Assembly (NCBI GenBank): GCA_050249415.1
Contig: JBFWQO010000012.1
Span: 61,219 to 125,218 of the forward strand
From: CADEFQ01 sp050249415
Lineage (GTDB): Bacteria; Pseudomonadota; Gammaproteobacteria; Steroidobacterales; Steroidobacteraceae
Length of the DNA: 64,000 bases
Direction: 5' to 3'
The number at the start of each line of letters is the position of its first letter. Position 1 is the stretch's first letter. Made by a program: the position numbers and the translations under genes. A model generated the notes under the pieces. It saw nothing but the letters and a program-made list of their open reading frames with translations. It did not search any database and was not told the origin of the DNA. Below, piece after piece: positions 1 through 7,740 of the stretch.

Positions 1-38
1 CGGGCACCTCCGCTTCCGGTCAGCGCCGGGCGTTCCCC

Positions 39-1625
39 ATGCCCGGCGCTGGCGAACTCCTCCGCGCCGCGCTCTTCATCGCCACCTATGTCTTCGTCGT
101 CTGGCTGAGCGACCTGCAGCCCGCGCTGCAGCTCGGCATCACGCCGTGGAATCCGCAGACGGGTGTCGCCCTCGCCTACCTCATCTGGCAGGGACCGCGT
201 GGGGCGATCGCGCTGGCGCCGGCGGCGCTGCTGTCGGAAATCATCGTGCGCGACGTGCCGGCAGGCAGCATCGCGGCCATCGCGACGTCGATCTGGATCG
301 CGATCGCGTACAGCGGTCTTGCGGTATTCCTGCGCCGCAAGGGGCCCGCGGCGCTCGTGCCGACCCCGGCCGACGCGACCCGGTTCGTCGCCGCCAGCCT
401 CGGCGCCACGCTGCTGGTCGGCGCGGGTTTCATCGCGATCATGCTCGCGATGGGCGCGCTGCCCGAGAATGTCGCGCTCGGCGGCGTCGCGCGCTACTGG
501 GTCGGCGACTTCAACGGCGTACTCACGCTCACGCCGCTCCTGATGTGGGCGAGGTCGTGGCGAGCCGGCCTCGCCCTGCTGCGCGCCCGCTGGCGCGAGG
601 CGCTGCTGCAATTCGTGGCGCTCGGCTTCACGATGTGGATCATCTTCGGCCTGCTCGCCGACGAGGCGCTGCGGTTCTTCTATCCACTGTTCGTGCCGAT
701 GATCTGGATCGCGCTGCGCTGGGGCGTCGTCGGCGCCGTGGTCGGCGCGCTCGCCATCCAGCTGGGCCTCGCCTTCATGGTGAAAGGCACCGGTGCCGCG
801 CCGCCGCTGCTCGAGCTGCAGGTACTCATGCTGACCCTCAATCTCACGGCGCTCCTGCTCGGCGCGACGGTCAGCGAGCGCCAGCGCGCGCAGGCGCAGC
901 TGCGGGAGCGTGACGACGCGCTCGCGCGCGCGATGCGATTCGCCACGGCCGGCGAGATGGCTTCGGCGCTCACGCACGAACTGAACCAGCCGATCACCGC
1001 GCTCGTGTCGTACCTGCGCGCGGCCGAAATACTCGCCGCGCCCGGCGGGGCGGCGGATGCGCGCCTGCCCGACACGCTCGGCAAGGCCGCGCAGGAGGCG
1101 ATCCGTGCCTCGGCCGTGCTGCGCCGGCTGCGGGACTTCTACAGCACGGGCCAGGCGGCACGTTCGCCGCTGTCGCTCGCCGTCCTGTGCCAGAGCGTCA
1201 ATGCCACGTTCCACGAACGCCTGCGGCGCGCCGGCGTGCAGCTCACCTCGAGCGTGAGCCCTGACCTGCCGCCTGTGGCCGGCGACCCGACACAGCTCGA
1301 GATCGTATTGCACAACCTCGTCGCCAACGCCATCGATTCGATCACCGCCGCAGGCGCGACGGGCCGCATCGAGATCGCCGCCACGCGCCATGGCGACACG
1401 GTGCTCCTCTCCGTGGCCGATTCGGGGCCGGGGGTCGCAGCCGACGTCGCGACGCGCGTCTTCGAGCCGTTCGTCACGACCAAGCCGGGGGGCATGGGGC
1501 TCGGGCTCGCGATCAGCCGCTCGCTGCTGCGCGCGCAGGGCGGCGACCTGGAATACGCCACCGACGAGGCCACGGGCGGCGCGCACTTCGTGGTCGCGTT
1601 GCCGCTGGCGGACGCCCATGAGTGA
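39..1625 (+). CDS. MASE1-type membrane sensor histidine kinase
   Basis: Predicted inner-membrane sensor kinase of 528 residues. The N-terminal half is a series of hydrophobic segments (about residues 1-275) with the look of a MASE1 integral-membrane sensor domain. A HisKA segment follows, with the phospho-acceptor His in THELNQPIT near residue 311. The C-terminal HATPase domain shows an N box (NLVANAID near 425) and G boxes (DSGPG, GMGLGLA). The H-box style is that of FixL/TtrS-like kinases. The stop overlaps the start of the FixJ-like regulator by 8 bases (ATGAGTGA), so the two are almost certainly a cognate pair. The signal sensed cannot be read from the sequence. The ATG at 39 is the first in frame; upstream sequence is cut by the window edge, so a slightly earlier start cannot be excluded. 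Confidence 0.88.
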   Translation: MPGAGELLRAALFIATYVFVVWLSDLQPALQLGITPWNPQTGVALAYLIWQGPRGAIALAPAALLSEIIVRDVPAGSIAAIATSIWIAIAYSGLAVFLRRKGPAALVPTPADATRFVAASLGATLLVGAGFIAIMLAMGALPENVALGGVARYWVGDFNGVLTLTPLLMWARSWRAGLALLRARWREALLQFVALGFTMWIIFGLLADEALRFFYPLFVPMIWIALRWGVVGAVVGALAIQLGLAFMVKGTGAAPPLLELQVLMLTLNLTALLLGATVSERQRAQAQLRERDDALARAMRFATAGEMASALTHELNQPITALVSYLRAAEILAAPGGAADARLPDTLGKAAQEAIRASAVLRRLRDFYSTGQAARSPLSLAVLCQSVNATFHERLRRAGVQLTSSVSPDLPPVAGDPTQLEIVLHNLVANAIDSITAAGATGRIEIAATRHGDTVLLSVADSGPGVAADVATRVFEPFVTTKPGGMGLGLAISRSLLRAQGGDLEYATDEATGGAHFVVALPLADAHE

Positions 1626-2223
1626 CGCGACGGTTTTCGTGGTCGATGACGACGCGGCGATCCGCGACGCGCTGAGTCTGCTCATATCGCTGCGCGGTCT
1701 GCGCGCGCAGGTGTTCTCGTCGGCGGAGAATTTTCTCGATACCTACCGCAGCGAGTGGCGCGGCTGCCTGCTGGTCGACCTGCAGATGCCCGGCATGTCC
1801 GGCCTGGAATTGCAGGCGGAGATGAACTCGCGCGACATCGCCCTGCCGGTGATCGTGCTGACCGCACACGGCGATGTGGCGACGACGCGCGCGGCGCTGA
1901 AGAACGGCGCGGTCGATTTCCTCGAAAAGCCGGTCGACGACGCGGTGCTGATGGACGTGCTCGGCAATGCGATCCGGCTCGACGCCGAGCGGCACGGTGC
2001 GATGCACGCGCGCGCCGCGGCCACCGAACGGCTCGCACGCCTGACGCCGCGCGAGCGCGATGTGCTGCGCCTCCTCGCGCAAGGCCGGCAGTTGCGCGAG
2101 ATCGCCCAGCAGCTCGAGATCAGCCCGCGCACGGTGGAAGTCTACAAGGCGAGGATGATGGAGAAGCTCGGCTGCCGCACGCTCGCCGATGTGGTGCGGG
2201 CGGGGAGCGAACTCGGCGCGTGA
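1618..2223 (+). CDS. FixJ/TtrR-like response regulator
   Basis: Two-component response regulator of 201 residues. The N-terminal receiver domain has the acidic pair in VVDDD, the phospho-acceptor Asp54 in LLVDLQMPG, a Thr in VLTAHG and Lys in FLEKPVD. The C-terminal LuxR-type helix-turn-helix reads LTPRERDVLRLLAQG, then REIAQQLEISPRTVEVYKAR. This order is typical of FixJ, TtrR and StyR regulators. I chose the ATG at 1618 because it overlaps the kinase stop and gives a canonical receiver start; the frame is open further upstream but that part is antisense-like read-through of the kinase. The target genes are unknown. Confidence 0.92.
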   Translation: MSDATVFVVDDDAAIRDALSLLISLRGLRAQVFSSAENFLDTYRSEWRGCLLVDLQMPGMSGLELQAEMNSRDIALPVIVLTAHGDVATTRAALKNGAVDFLEKPVDDAVLMDVLGNAIRLDAERHGAMHARAAATERLARLTPRERDVLRLLAQGRQLREIAQQLEISPRTVEVYKARMMEKLGCRTLADVVRAGSELGA

Positions 2224-2287
2224 GGAGGTCAGGCCCGCGCCTCGCATACCCCGATGCCGGGCACGCATGGGCTTGACCGGATGACAG

Positions 2288-3454
2288 GTGGCACGCATGG
2301 TTCGGCGAATGGCACCGCCGTCGGCCTCGACACCCCGTGCAATGCGCAGGCAACGCCGCCGCGCGTTGCTCGGCCTTGCGACCCTGCCAATGGCGCGGCT
2401 GACGGTCGCGCGTACCCCGCCATCCGTCTTTTCCCTCGCATTGATCGGACAATGCCTGATCCGCCACGATCTGCGTGCACAGCCATGGCCGGGGTTTGCT
2501 CCGCTCGCACGGCGCCTGCACGCGCACGACGCGTGCTTTTCCGATCTCGAAGTCGCCATCCGCGGCCCGGGCGAAGGGGCGCCCACTCGGGAGCCCGGCA
2601 CACTCCATACGGCCGAACCCGTAGTACTCGACTGCTTGCGCACCTTTGGCGTGACGTTCCTCGCGACCTCGAACAACCACGCCTTCGACGTCGGAACGGG
2701 CGGCATCCTCGACACCATCGATGCACTGCGGGTACGCAACTTCGCCTTCGCTGGCAGCGGACGGACACTCGCCGAGGCTGCGGCACCGGCGTATCAGCAG
2801 ACGAGCGCAGGTCGCCTGGCGGTGGTCGCCGCGGCCGCCGGCAAGATCCGCGACGGCGGCGCAGCCACGGACGCGCGGCCCGGCGTCCACGAACTGCGCA
2901 GTGCGGTGGGAGGCCTCGACGCAAGCGACGTCGAGCGCATGCTCGGATCGCTGCGGCTCGCCGCGCGCGAAGCCGACGTCGTGATCGCCTACCTGCACAA
3001 TCACCTGTGGGCAGATGACATCTCGGACACCCCCGATTGGCAGCGCACCTTCGCGCGCCGCTGTGTGGACGCCGGCGCGGGCGTGTTCGTCGCACACGGC
3101 GCTCCGCTGCTGCAAGGCCTCGAACTCTATCGTGGCGCACCGCTGTTTCATGGCCTCGGCAGCTTCATCTTCCAGACGCGCAAGCCCGCCGACGCCTACG
3201 GCGCGCCGAACTGGGAGAGTCTCCTGGCCGAATGCCGCTTCGACAAGGGCCGGTTCACGGCAGCGCAACTCACGCCTGTTGCGCTCTCGGCGACCGGCGT
3301 GGGCGGCCTGGACGATTACGCCACGAGGGGCCGTCCTTCGCCTGCCGGCGACTCACGGGCACGCGACATCCTCGGGCGTTTTGCCGGCCTTTCGCGGCAA
3401 CTCGGCTACCGCCTGCGCCTCGATGGCGCGCGCGCAACTTTCGGCGCCGGATAG
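2288..3454 (+). CDS. CapA-family protein (metallophosphatase-like fold), probably exported
   Basis: 388-residue protein of the CapA / poly-gamma-glutamate biosynthesis family. Seen: an Arg-rich segment before a hydrophobic stretch (RRQRRRALLGLATLP, about residues 21-35) that resembles a Tat signal; LIGQCLIRHDL where the family usually has a GD-x-M motif; FSDLEVAI; ATSNNHAFDVG; the conserved VIAYLHNH segment; and VAHGAPLLQGLELYRGAPLFHGLGSF, split here across the family's typical GHGPH/GNF region. The usual GD-x-x motif is replaced by GQCLI, so metal binding may be altered. The family is linked to capsule or poly-gamma-glutamate retention, but the biochemical role here is unknown. The start could be GTG 2288 or ATG 2297. 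The 3' end overlaps the convergent LysR gene by 49 bases. A paralogue lies at 17313-18500. Confidence 0.75.
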   Translation: MARMVRRMAPPSASTPRAMRRQRRRALLGLATLPMARLTVARTPPSVFSLALIGQCLIRHDLRAQPWPGFAPLARRLHAHDACFSDLEVAIRGPGEGAPTREPGTLHTAEPVVLDCLRTFGVTFLATSNNHAFDVGTGGILDTIDALRVRNFAFAGSGRTLAEAAAPAYQQTSAGRLAVVAAAAGKIRDGGAATDARPGVHELRSAVGGLDASDVERMLGSLRLAAREADVVIAYLHNHLWADDISDTPDWQRTFARRCVDAGAGVFVAHGAPLLQGLELYRGAPLFHGLGSFIFQTRKPADAYGAPNWESLLAECRFDKGRFTAAQLTPVALSATGVGGLDDYATRGRPSPAGDSRARDILGRFAGLSRQLGYRLRLDGARATFGAG

Positions 3455-4350
3455 TTCGCGCGGGCAAACCAGGCGCGCGTCTCGTGCAGGAATTCCCGCG
3501 CGAGTCGGGTCGGACCCGGTACCGCAGCGGTCACAAAGGCGTACTCGTGACGCATCTCCGGTCGAAATGGCCGCGCCACGAGGCTGTCGCGCAGATACGG
3601 ACGCGCGAGCAACCCGTTGACGATCGTGACCCCGACTCCGCGCGCGGCGAGCCCGCAGGCCGAGCCGATCGTGTGCGTGTCGATACGCACCCGTGGAGCA
3701 ATGCCTGCGTCGGCGAATGCCGCCTCGATCTGCATGCGTGATTGCCGGCCTGCGCCGAGCAGGATCAGCGCCTCCCCCCGCAGGCGCGCCGGATCGAGTT
3801 CCCCCTCGCGCGCCAGCCGATGTGCGCTCGGCAGTACGCAGACGCTCGTGCTGACCACTACCGTCTCCGCGGCGAGGTCCGTGCGGTCGATGGGCATGCG
3901 CACGAACCCGGCGTCCACCGCGCGAGTCGCGATCAGCTTGCGCGCGGTCTCCACACTGCGCGAATCGATGCTGAGATGCACGTCCGGAAAGCGTGCGAGG
4001 AAAGCGGCTGCGATGTCGGGTAACACGCCCTCGGTGAAGCTCGGGGGCGCCACCAGTCGCAGCCGTCCGACACGGAACTGCGCGATATCTGCGACCAGAC
4101 CCTGCACGTGATCGATCCCGCCCAGTGCAACTTCGACCTCCTCGAAAAGGAGCAGCGCGTCGCTCGTCGGTACGAGCCGGCCGCGATCGCGGTGAAAGAG
4201 CTCGAAGCCGAGGCTGCGCTCGAGTTGTGCGAGCAGGCGACTGGTGGCCGGCTGCGTGAGGCCGAGTTCGCGCCCCGCAGCCGTCACCGTACCGGTTCGT
4301 ACGATTGATCGAAACGCGCGCAGCGCGCGCAGATCGACGTCACGTTTCAT
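3406..4350 (-). CDS. LysR-type transcriptional regulator
   Basis: 314-residue LysR-type regulator. The N-terminal winged helix-turn-helix is clear (LRALRAFRSIVRTGTVTAAG, then ELGLTQPATSRLLAQLE, ending LGFELFHRDRGRLVPT). The substrate-binding domain occupies about residues 90-290, with a C-terminal GVGVTIVNGLLA segment like that of OccR/NocR-type members. Its start overlaps the stop of the CocE-type hydrolase by 4 bases (ATGA), so it is the last gene of the TonB receptor/AbgT/hydrolase operon rather than being divergent from its target, which is the commoner arrangement for this family. It probably controls that operon in response to an imported compound; this is inference from position. Confidence 0.88.
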   Translation of the reverse strand: MKRDVDLRALRAFRSIVRTGTVTAAGRELGLTQPATSRLLAQLERSLGFELFHRDRGRLVPTSDALLLFEEVEVALGGIDHVQGLVADIAQFRVGRLRLVAPPSFTEGVLPDIAAAFLARFPDVHLSIDSRSVETARKLIATRAVDAGFVRMPIDRTDLAAETVVVSTSVCVLPSAHRLAREGELDPARLRGEALILLGAGRQSRMQIEAAFADAGIAPRVRIDTHTIGSACGLAARGVGVTIVNGLLARPYLRDSLVARPFRPEMRHEYAFVTAAVPGPTRLAREFLHETRAWFARANYPAPKVARAPSRRRR

Positions 4351-6191
4351 GTGCCGCGGGCAGGCAGCACGTGCAGCGCGATGTGCGAAGGCCTGTCGGG
4401 ACCCAGGTGTATGCGGTTCTCGGCTACCACCGGTTCGCTCGGCACGCCCGCGGGCGCCCCCGTGTTCGGGTTGACGTCGAAGTGCGGAAAGTTGCTGCTC
4501 GACACGTCGATGCGGATCCGGTGCCCGGCGACAAAGCGATTGGCAGTCGGAAACATCGTGATGTCGATCACGTAGACACGGCCAGGTTCGGCGTGCAGCG
4601 CGCGATGGTAGCCCTCGCGAAAGCGCAGTCGCTGTATGCCGCCGGACAGATTCATCGCGTAGCCCGCGGGCCAGTCCCGCGAGGGAGGATGCACGTCGAG
4701 CAGCTTCACCGTAAAGTCGGTGTCGAGCGCACTCGTCGATACCCAGAGCCGCGCACTCACCGGACCGACGACCACAACTTCGTCGTCGAGCGGCGCTGTT
4801 TCGAACACCCGCACATCCGCGCGCGCCGCGAGTGCGCGCCCGGGATGACGCGCACCGTAAGTGCCTGCCGTCTCGCGTTGGTCGAACGCACCGCCCTCCA
4901 TCAGCGGGGCGCCCGAGGCGATTGCACCGCCGATCGTCGGCACGGGATCAGCTGGATCGAAGCGCCATCCGACCTGCCCATCGCGGCCCGGCGGGGCCGC
5001 GGCCAGTACGCCGCCCACCTGCAGATACCAGCGCGCGGAGCGGGCCTGCGGCGGCGGCCAGCCGGTCGAACGCAACCAGTCACCCCCATGGAGCAGCCGG
5101 CCCTCCGCCGTACGGGTGCCTGCACCGCCGCCCATGACAAACAAGGTGGCGCGCGCGGCAAGCCAGTCGGGCACGTCGCGACCGCGCAGGTATCGGTCGA
5201 AGAAGTCGCGGCGCAGGGTCACGTAATCGGGCGCAACATTGCCATCGAGCGTCGCAGCCGGGCCGAAGTCCACCGCGCCGGCATGCGTCACGGAACGCTG
5301 GCCGTGTGTCCACGGACCCATCACGAGTCGCACCGGTCCACGCTTCAGCCTCGACAAGGCGGAAAAGTTCTCGGTGGCCGTGAGTGCATACGGGTCATAC
5401 CAGCTCGACATGTGCACCATCGGCACGTCGGCAAAGCGGTCATAGCTGCCGCGCGCATAGAGGCCCGGTCGCTCCCAGAACGTGTCAAAACACTCCCTGG
5501 ACCACTGTTCGATGACATAGGCCTCATACTCGGGCGCTGCGCTCACTGCCGAATGCCCTCGAGTCCACGGCATCACGCGTGCCCAGACGCGAATGTCGGC
5601 CGCCTCGAGCGCAGCCCGGCGAACCGGGTCCGTCGCCGTGGCGGGCGAAAGGCGCGCATGCTTGAGCGCCCAGGTCAGCTGCTTCAGCTCAAACGCTCCA
5701 CCCTGGCGGATGCCGCTGTGAAACGCGCTCGAGAAACCCCCGGAATCGATGAACATCGCGCTGAGCCCGGCGGGCGCCGCCGCCGCGAGCGCCGTCTGCA
5801 CATGGGCGCCATAGGAGAACCCGAGCGTCGCGACACGACCATCGCACCAGGGCTGCGCAGCAAGCCAGGCGAGCGTGTCGACACCGTCCGGTTGCTCGTT
5901 CAGGTACTTCGTGAATTCGCCTTCGGATTCGAAGCGGCCGCGACAGTCCTGCAGGACATAAGCGTAGCCCGCGCGCACGAACTGCACGGCAATCTCGGGT
6001 TTGGGCCTTGGAACGGGATCCGCGAGGCTGCGGTCCGCGTGATTGGTGCCTTGCCGGCCGTACGGCGTGCGCTCGAGCAGCGCGGGCCACGGGCCCCCGC
6101 CCTGTGGCAGATAGACATCCGTCGCGAGACGCACGCCGTCGCGCATCGCGACGCGCTCCGTGAGGCGCCGGAAGCCCGCCACTGCACTCAC
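4347..6191 (-). CDS. CocE/NonD-family (S15-like) serine hydrolase
   Basis: 614-residue alpha/beta hydrolase with the X-Pro dipeptidyl-peptidase / cocaine-esterase architecture. Seen: N-terminal MRDGVRLATDVYLP; nucleophile Ser126 in LGFSYGAH; probable acid Asp266 in SSWYDPYA; His296 in GPWTHGQ; and a C-terminal jelly-roll-like domain (about 400-610, ending RIRIDVSSSNFPHFDVNPNTG). I chose GTG 6191 because it forms a GTGA overlap with the AbgT stop; the frame is open further upstream but that lies inside abgT. No clear signal peptide, so probably cytoplasmic. Family members cleave amides or esters of small molecules, including X-Pro peptides, cocaine and beta-lactam esters; the substrate here is unknown but is probably delivered by the AbgT-like permease. 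Confidence 0.88.
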   Translation of the reverse strand: MSAVAGFRRLTERVAMRDGVRLATDVYLPQGGGPWPALLERTPYGRQGTNHADRSLADPVPRPKPEIAVQFVRAGYAYVLQDCRGRFESEGEFTKYLNEQPDGVDTLAWLAAQPWCDGRVATLGFSYGAHVQTALAAAAPAGLSAMFIDSGGFSSAFHSGIRQGGAFELKQLTWALKHARLSPATATDPVRRAALEAADIRVWARVMPWTRGHSAVSAAPEYEAYVIEQWSRECFDTFWERPGLYARGSYDRFADVPMVHMSSWYDPYALTATENFSALSRLKRGPVRLVMGPWTHGQRSVTHAGAVDFGPAATLDGNVAPDYVTLRRDFFDRYLRGRDVPDWLAARATLFVMGGGAGTRTAEGRLLHGGDWLRSTGWPPPQARSARWYLQVGGVLAAAPPGRDGQVGWRFDPADPVPTIGGAIASGAPLMEGGAFDQRETAGTYGARHPGRALAARADVRVFETAPLDDEVVVVGPVSARLWVSTSALDTDFTVKLLDVHPPSRDWPAGYAMNLSGGIQRLRFREGYHRALHAEPGRVYVIDITMFPTANRFVAGHRIRIDVSSSNFPHFDVNPNTGAPAGVPSEPVVAENRIHLGPDRPSHIALHVLPARGT

Positions 6192-7723
6192 GGCGCCACC
6201 GCATGGTAGGCCGCCGGTGCACCCGGTCCCACGGGCAGGCCGAGCCACGCCCAGATCGCCGCGAGCAGCAGGCCCGCGATGCCGAACGCCACGCTGAACG
6301 GCAACATCATCGCGATCAGCGACCCCACCCCGAAACCGCGTACCCAGCGCTGGCAGTACACGAGGACCAGGACGAAATTCGAGGCGACCGGCGTCACGAT
6401 GTTGAAAATGGAGTCCCCGACACGATACGCGGCGGTCGTCATCTCGGGCGAGATGCCGAGCAGCATCAGCATCGGCACGACAACGGGCGCCATGGCGCTC
6501 CATTTCGCGGAGGCCGAGCCGATCAGGAGATCGAAAACCGAGGACACGAGCAGGAGCGGTACGAGCATCGCAACGGGCGAAAGCTCGAGTCCGCGCAACC
6601 AGTTTGCGCCCTGGATCGCGAGCAAGGGCCCGAGGTTCGACCAGGCGAACATCGCGATGAAATGGGACGCGGCGAACGCGATGACGAGATAGGGCGCGAT
6701 GTCGCGCAATCCCTCCACCATCATTCGCACGACATCGCGATGCCCGGTGATGCTGCCCACGGCGCGACCGTAAACCCAACCGCAAACCAGGAAGAGCAGC
6801 AGGAAGCCGGCGATGAGTGCACGGTAGAACGGCGCCTCGCGTGCATAGCCCCGGGCTTCAGGATCCAGCAGCGGCGTATAACCAGGCCAGAGCACGAGCG
6901 CTGCAAAGATCGCGATGAGCAGGAGCGCCGCGACACCCGCGTGACGCAGGCCGCGCCGCTGTGCATCGTTCAACGCGGCCGGCATGGCGGGGGCGCCGAT
7001 CGTCTCCAGCGCTTCGCCGTCGACCGCGACCATGGCGAGTCGCGGGGCGACCCAGCGCTCGGCGACCGGCCAGCCCACGCACAGGAGCAGGCCGCCGAGC
7101 GCCGCCGTAAACCACCAGTTGCCGAGCGGATTCAGCACACGCGCCGGTTCGAGCAACTGCGCGGCGCTTTGCGTGATGCCGAGCATCAGCGCATCGAATT
7201 GTCCCGGCACGAGATTCCCTGCGAACGCACCCGAGATGCCGGCATACGCCACCGCCATGCCGAGCAGCGGATGGCGACCCGCCTCGCGATAGACGATGGC
7301 TGCGAGCGGAATCAGCACGACATACGCAGCATCGGCGGCGTGGTGCGACAACAGCGCAACAAGGAAGGTGGCGGGCGTGAGCCACGCGCGCGGTGCCGCG
7401 CGCACGGCTCGCCCGACGAGCGTCGCGAGCAAACCCGAACGTTCGGCGACCGCCGCACCGAGCATCACGACGACGACGAGCCCGAGCGGCGGAAAGCGCA
7501 CGAACGTCTGCGGCATCTCCACCAGCAGGCGCCGCACGTTCGCCTCGGACAGCAGGCTCACCGCCACGACGCGCTCACCGGTGAGCGGATGCACAGCTGC
7601 GGCACCGAGCGTCGCGGCCACGACGGACGCGACGACGAGTGCCGCGATCAGCCACAGGAAGATGACGACCGGATCGGGCAGCGCGTTGCCAAGCCGCTCG
7701 ACGCGATCCAGCATCCTGGCCAT
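6188..7723 (-). CDS. AbgT-family transporter
   Basis: 511-residue polytopic membrane protein, close to the usual AbgT length of about 500. It has about a dozen hydrophobic segments and the family signatures AKWSAMAPVVVPMLM and YRVGDSIFNIVTP, plus GISGAFAGNLVPGQFDALM. Known members import p-aminobenzoyl-glutamate or export sulphonamides, using an ion gradient. It sits 17 bases downstream of a TonB receptor and its stop overlaps the hydrolase start (GTGA). The order outer-membrane receptor, inner-membrane permease, hydrolase, regulator suggests uptake and cleavage of a small amide- or ester-linked compound. The specific substrate is not determinable from sequence. Confidence 0.9.
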   Translation of the reverse strand: MARMLDRVERLGNALPDPVVIFLWLIAALVVASVVAATLGAAAVHPLTGERVVAVSLLSEANVRRLLVEMPQTFVRFPPLGLVVVVMLGAAVAERSGLLATLVGRAVRAAPRAWLTPATFLVALLSHHAADAAYVVLIPLAAIVYREAGRHPLLGMAVAYAGISGAFAGNLVPGQFDALMLGITQSAAQLLEPARVLNPLGNWWFTAALGGLLLCVGWPVAERWVAPRLAMVAVDGEALETIGAPAMPAALNDAQRRGLRHAGVAALLLIAIFAALVLWPGYTPLLDPEARGYAREAPFYRALIAGFLLLFLVCGWVYGRAVGSITGHRDVVRMMVEGLRDIAPYLVIAFAASHFIAMFAWSNLGPLLAIQGANWLRGLELSPVAMLVPLLLVSSVFDLLIGSASAKWSAMAPVVVPMLMLLGISPEMTTAAYRVGDSIFNIVTPVASNFVLVLVYCQRWVRGFGVGSLIAMMLPFSVAFGIAGLLLAAIWAWLGLPVGPGAPAAYHAVAP

Positions 7724-7740
7724 GGCGCCTGCGTCAGGTT

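Noticed and set aside
2622..2628. TAGTACT inside the first capA gene, resembling the operator motif
   Set aside because: It is inside a coding region and is followed by CGACTG, not AAGGTA; the palindrome and flank are not conserved.
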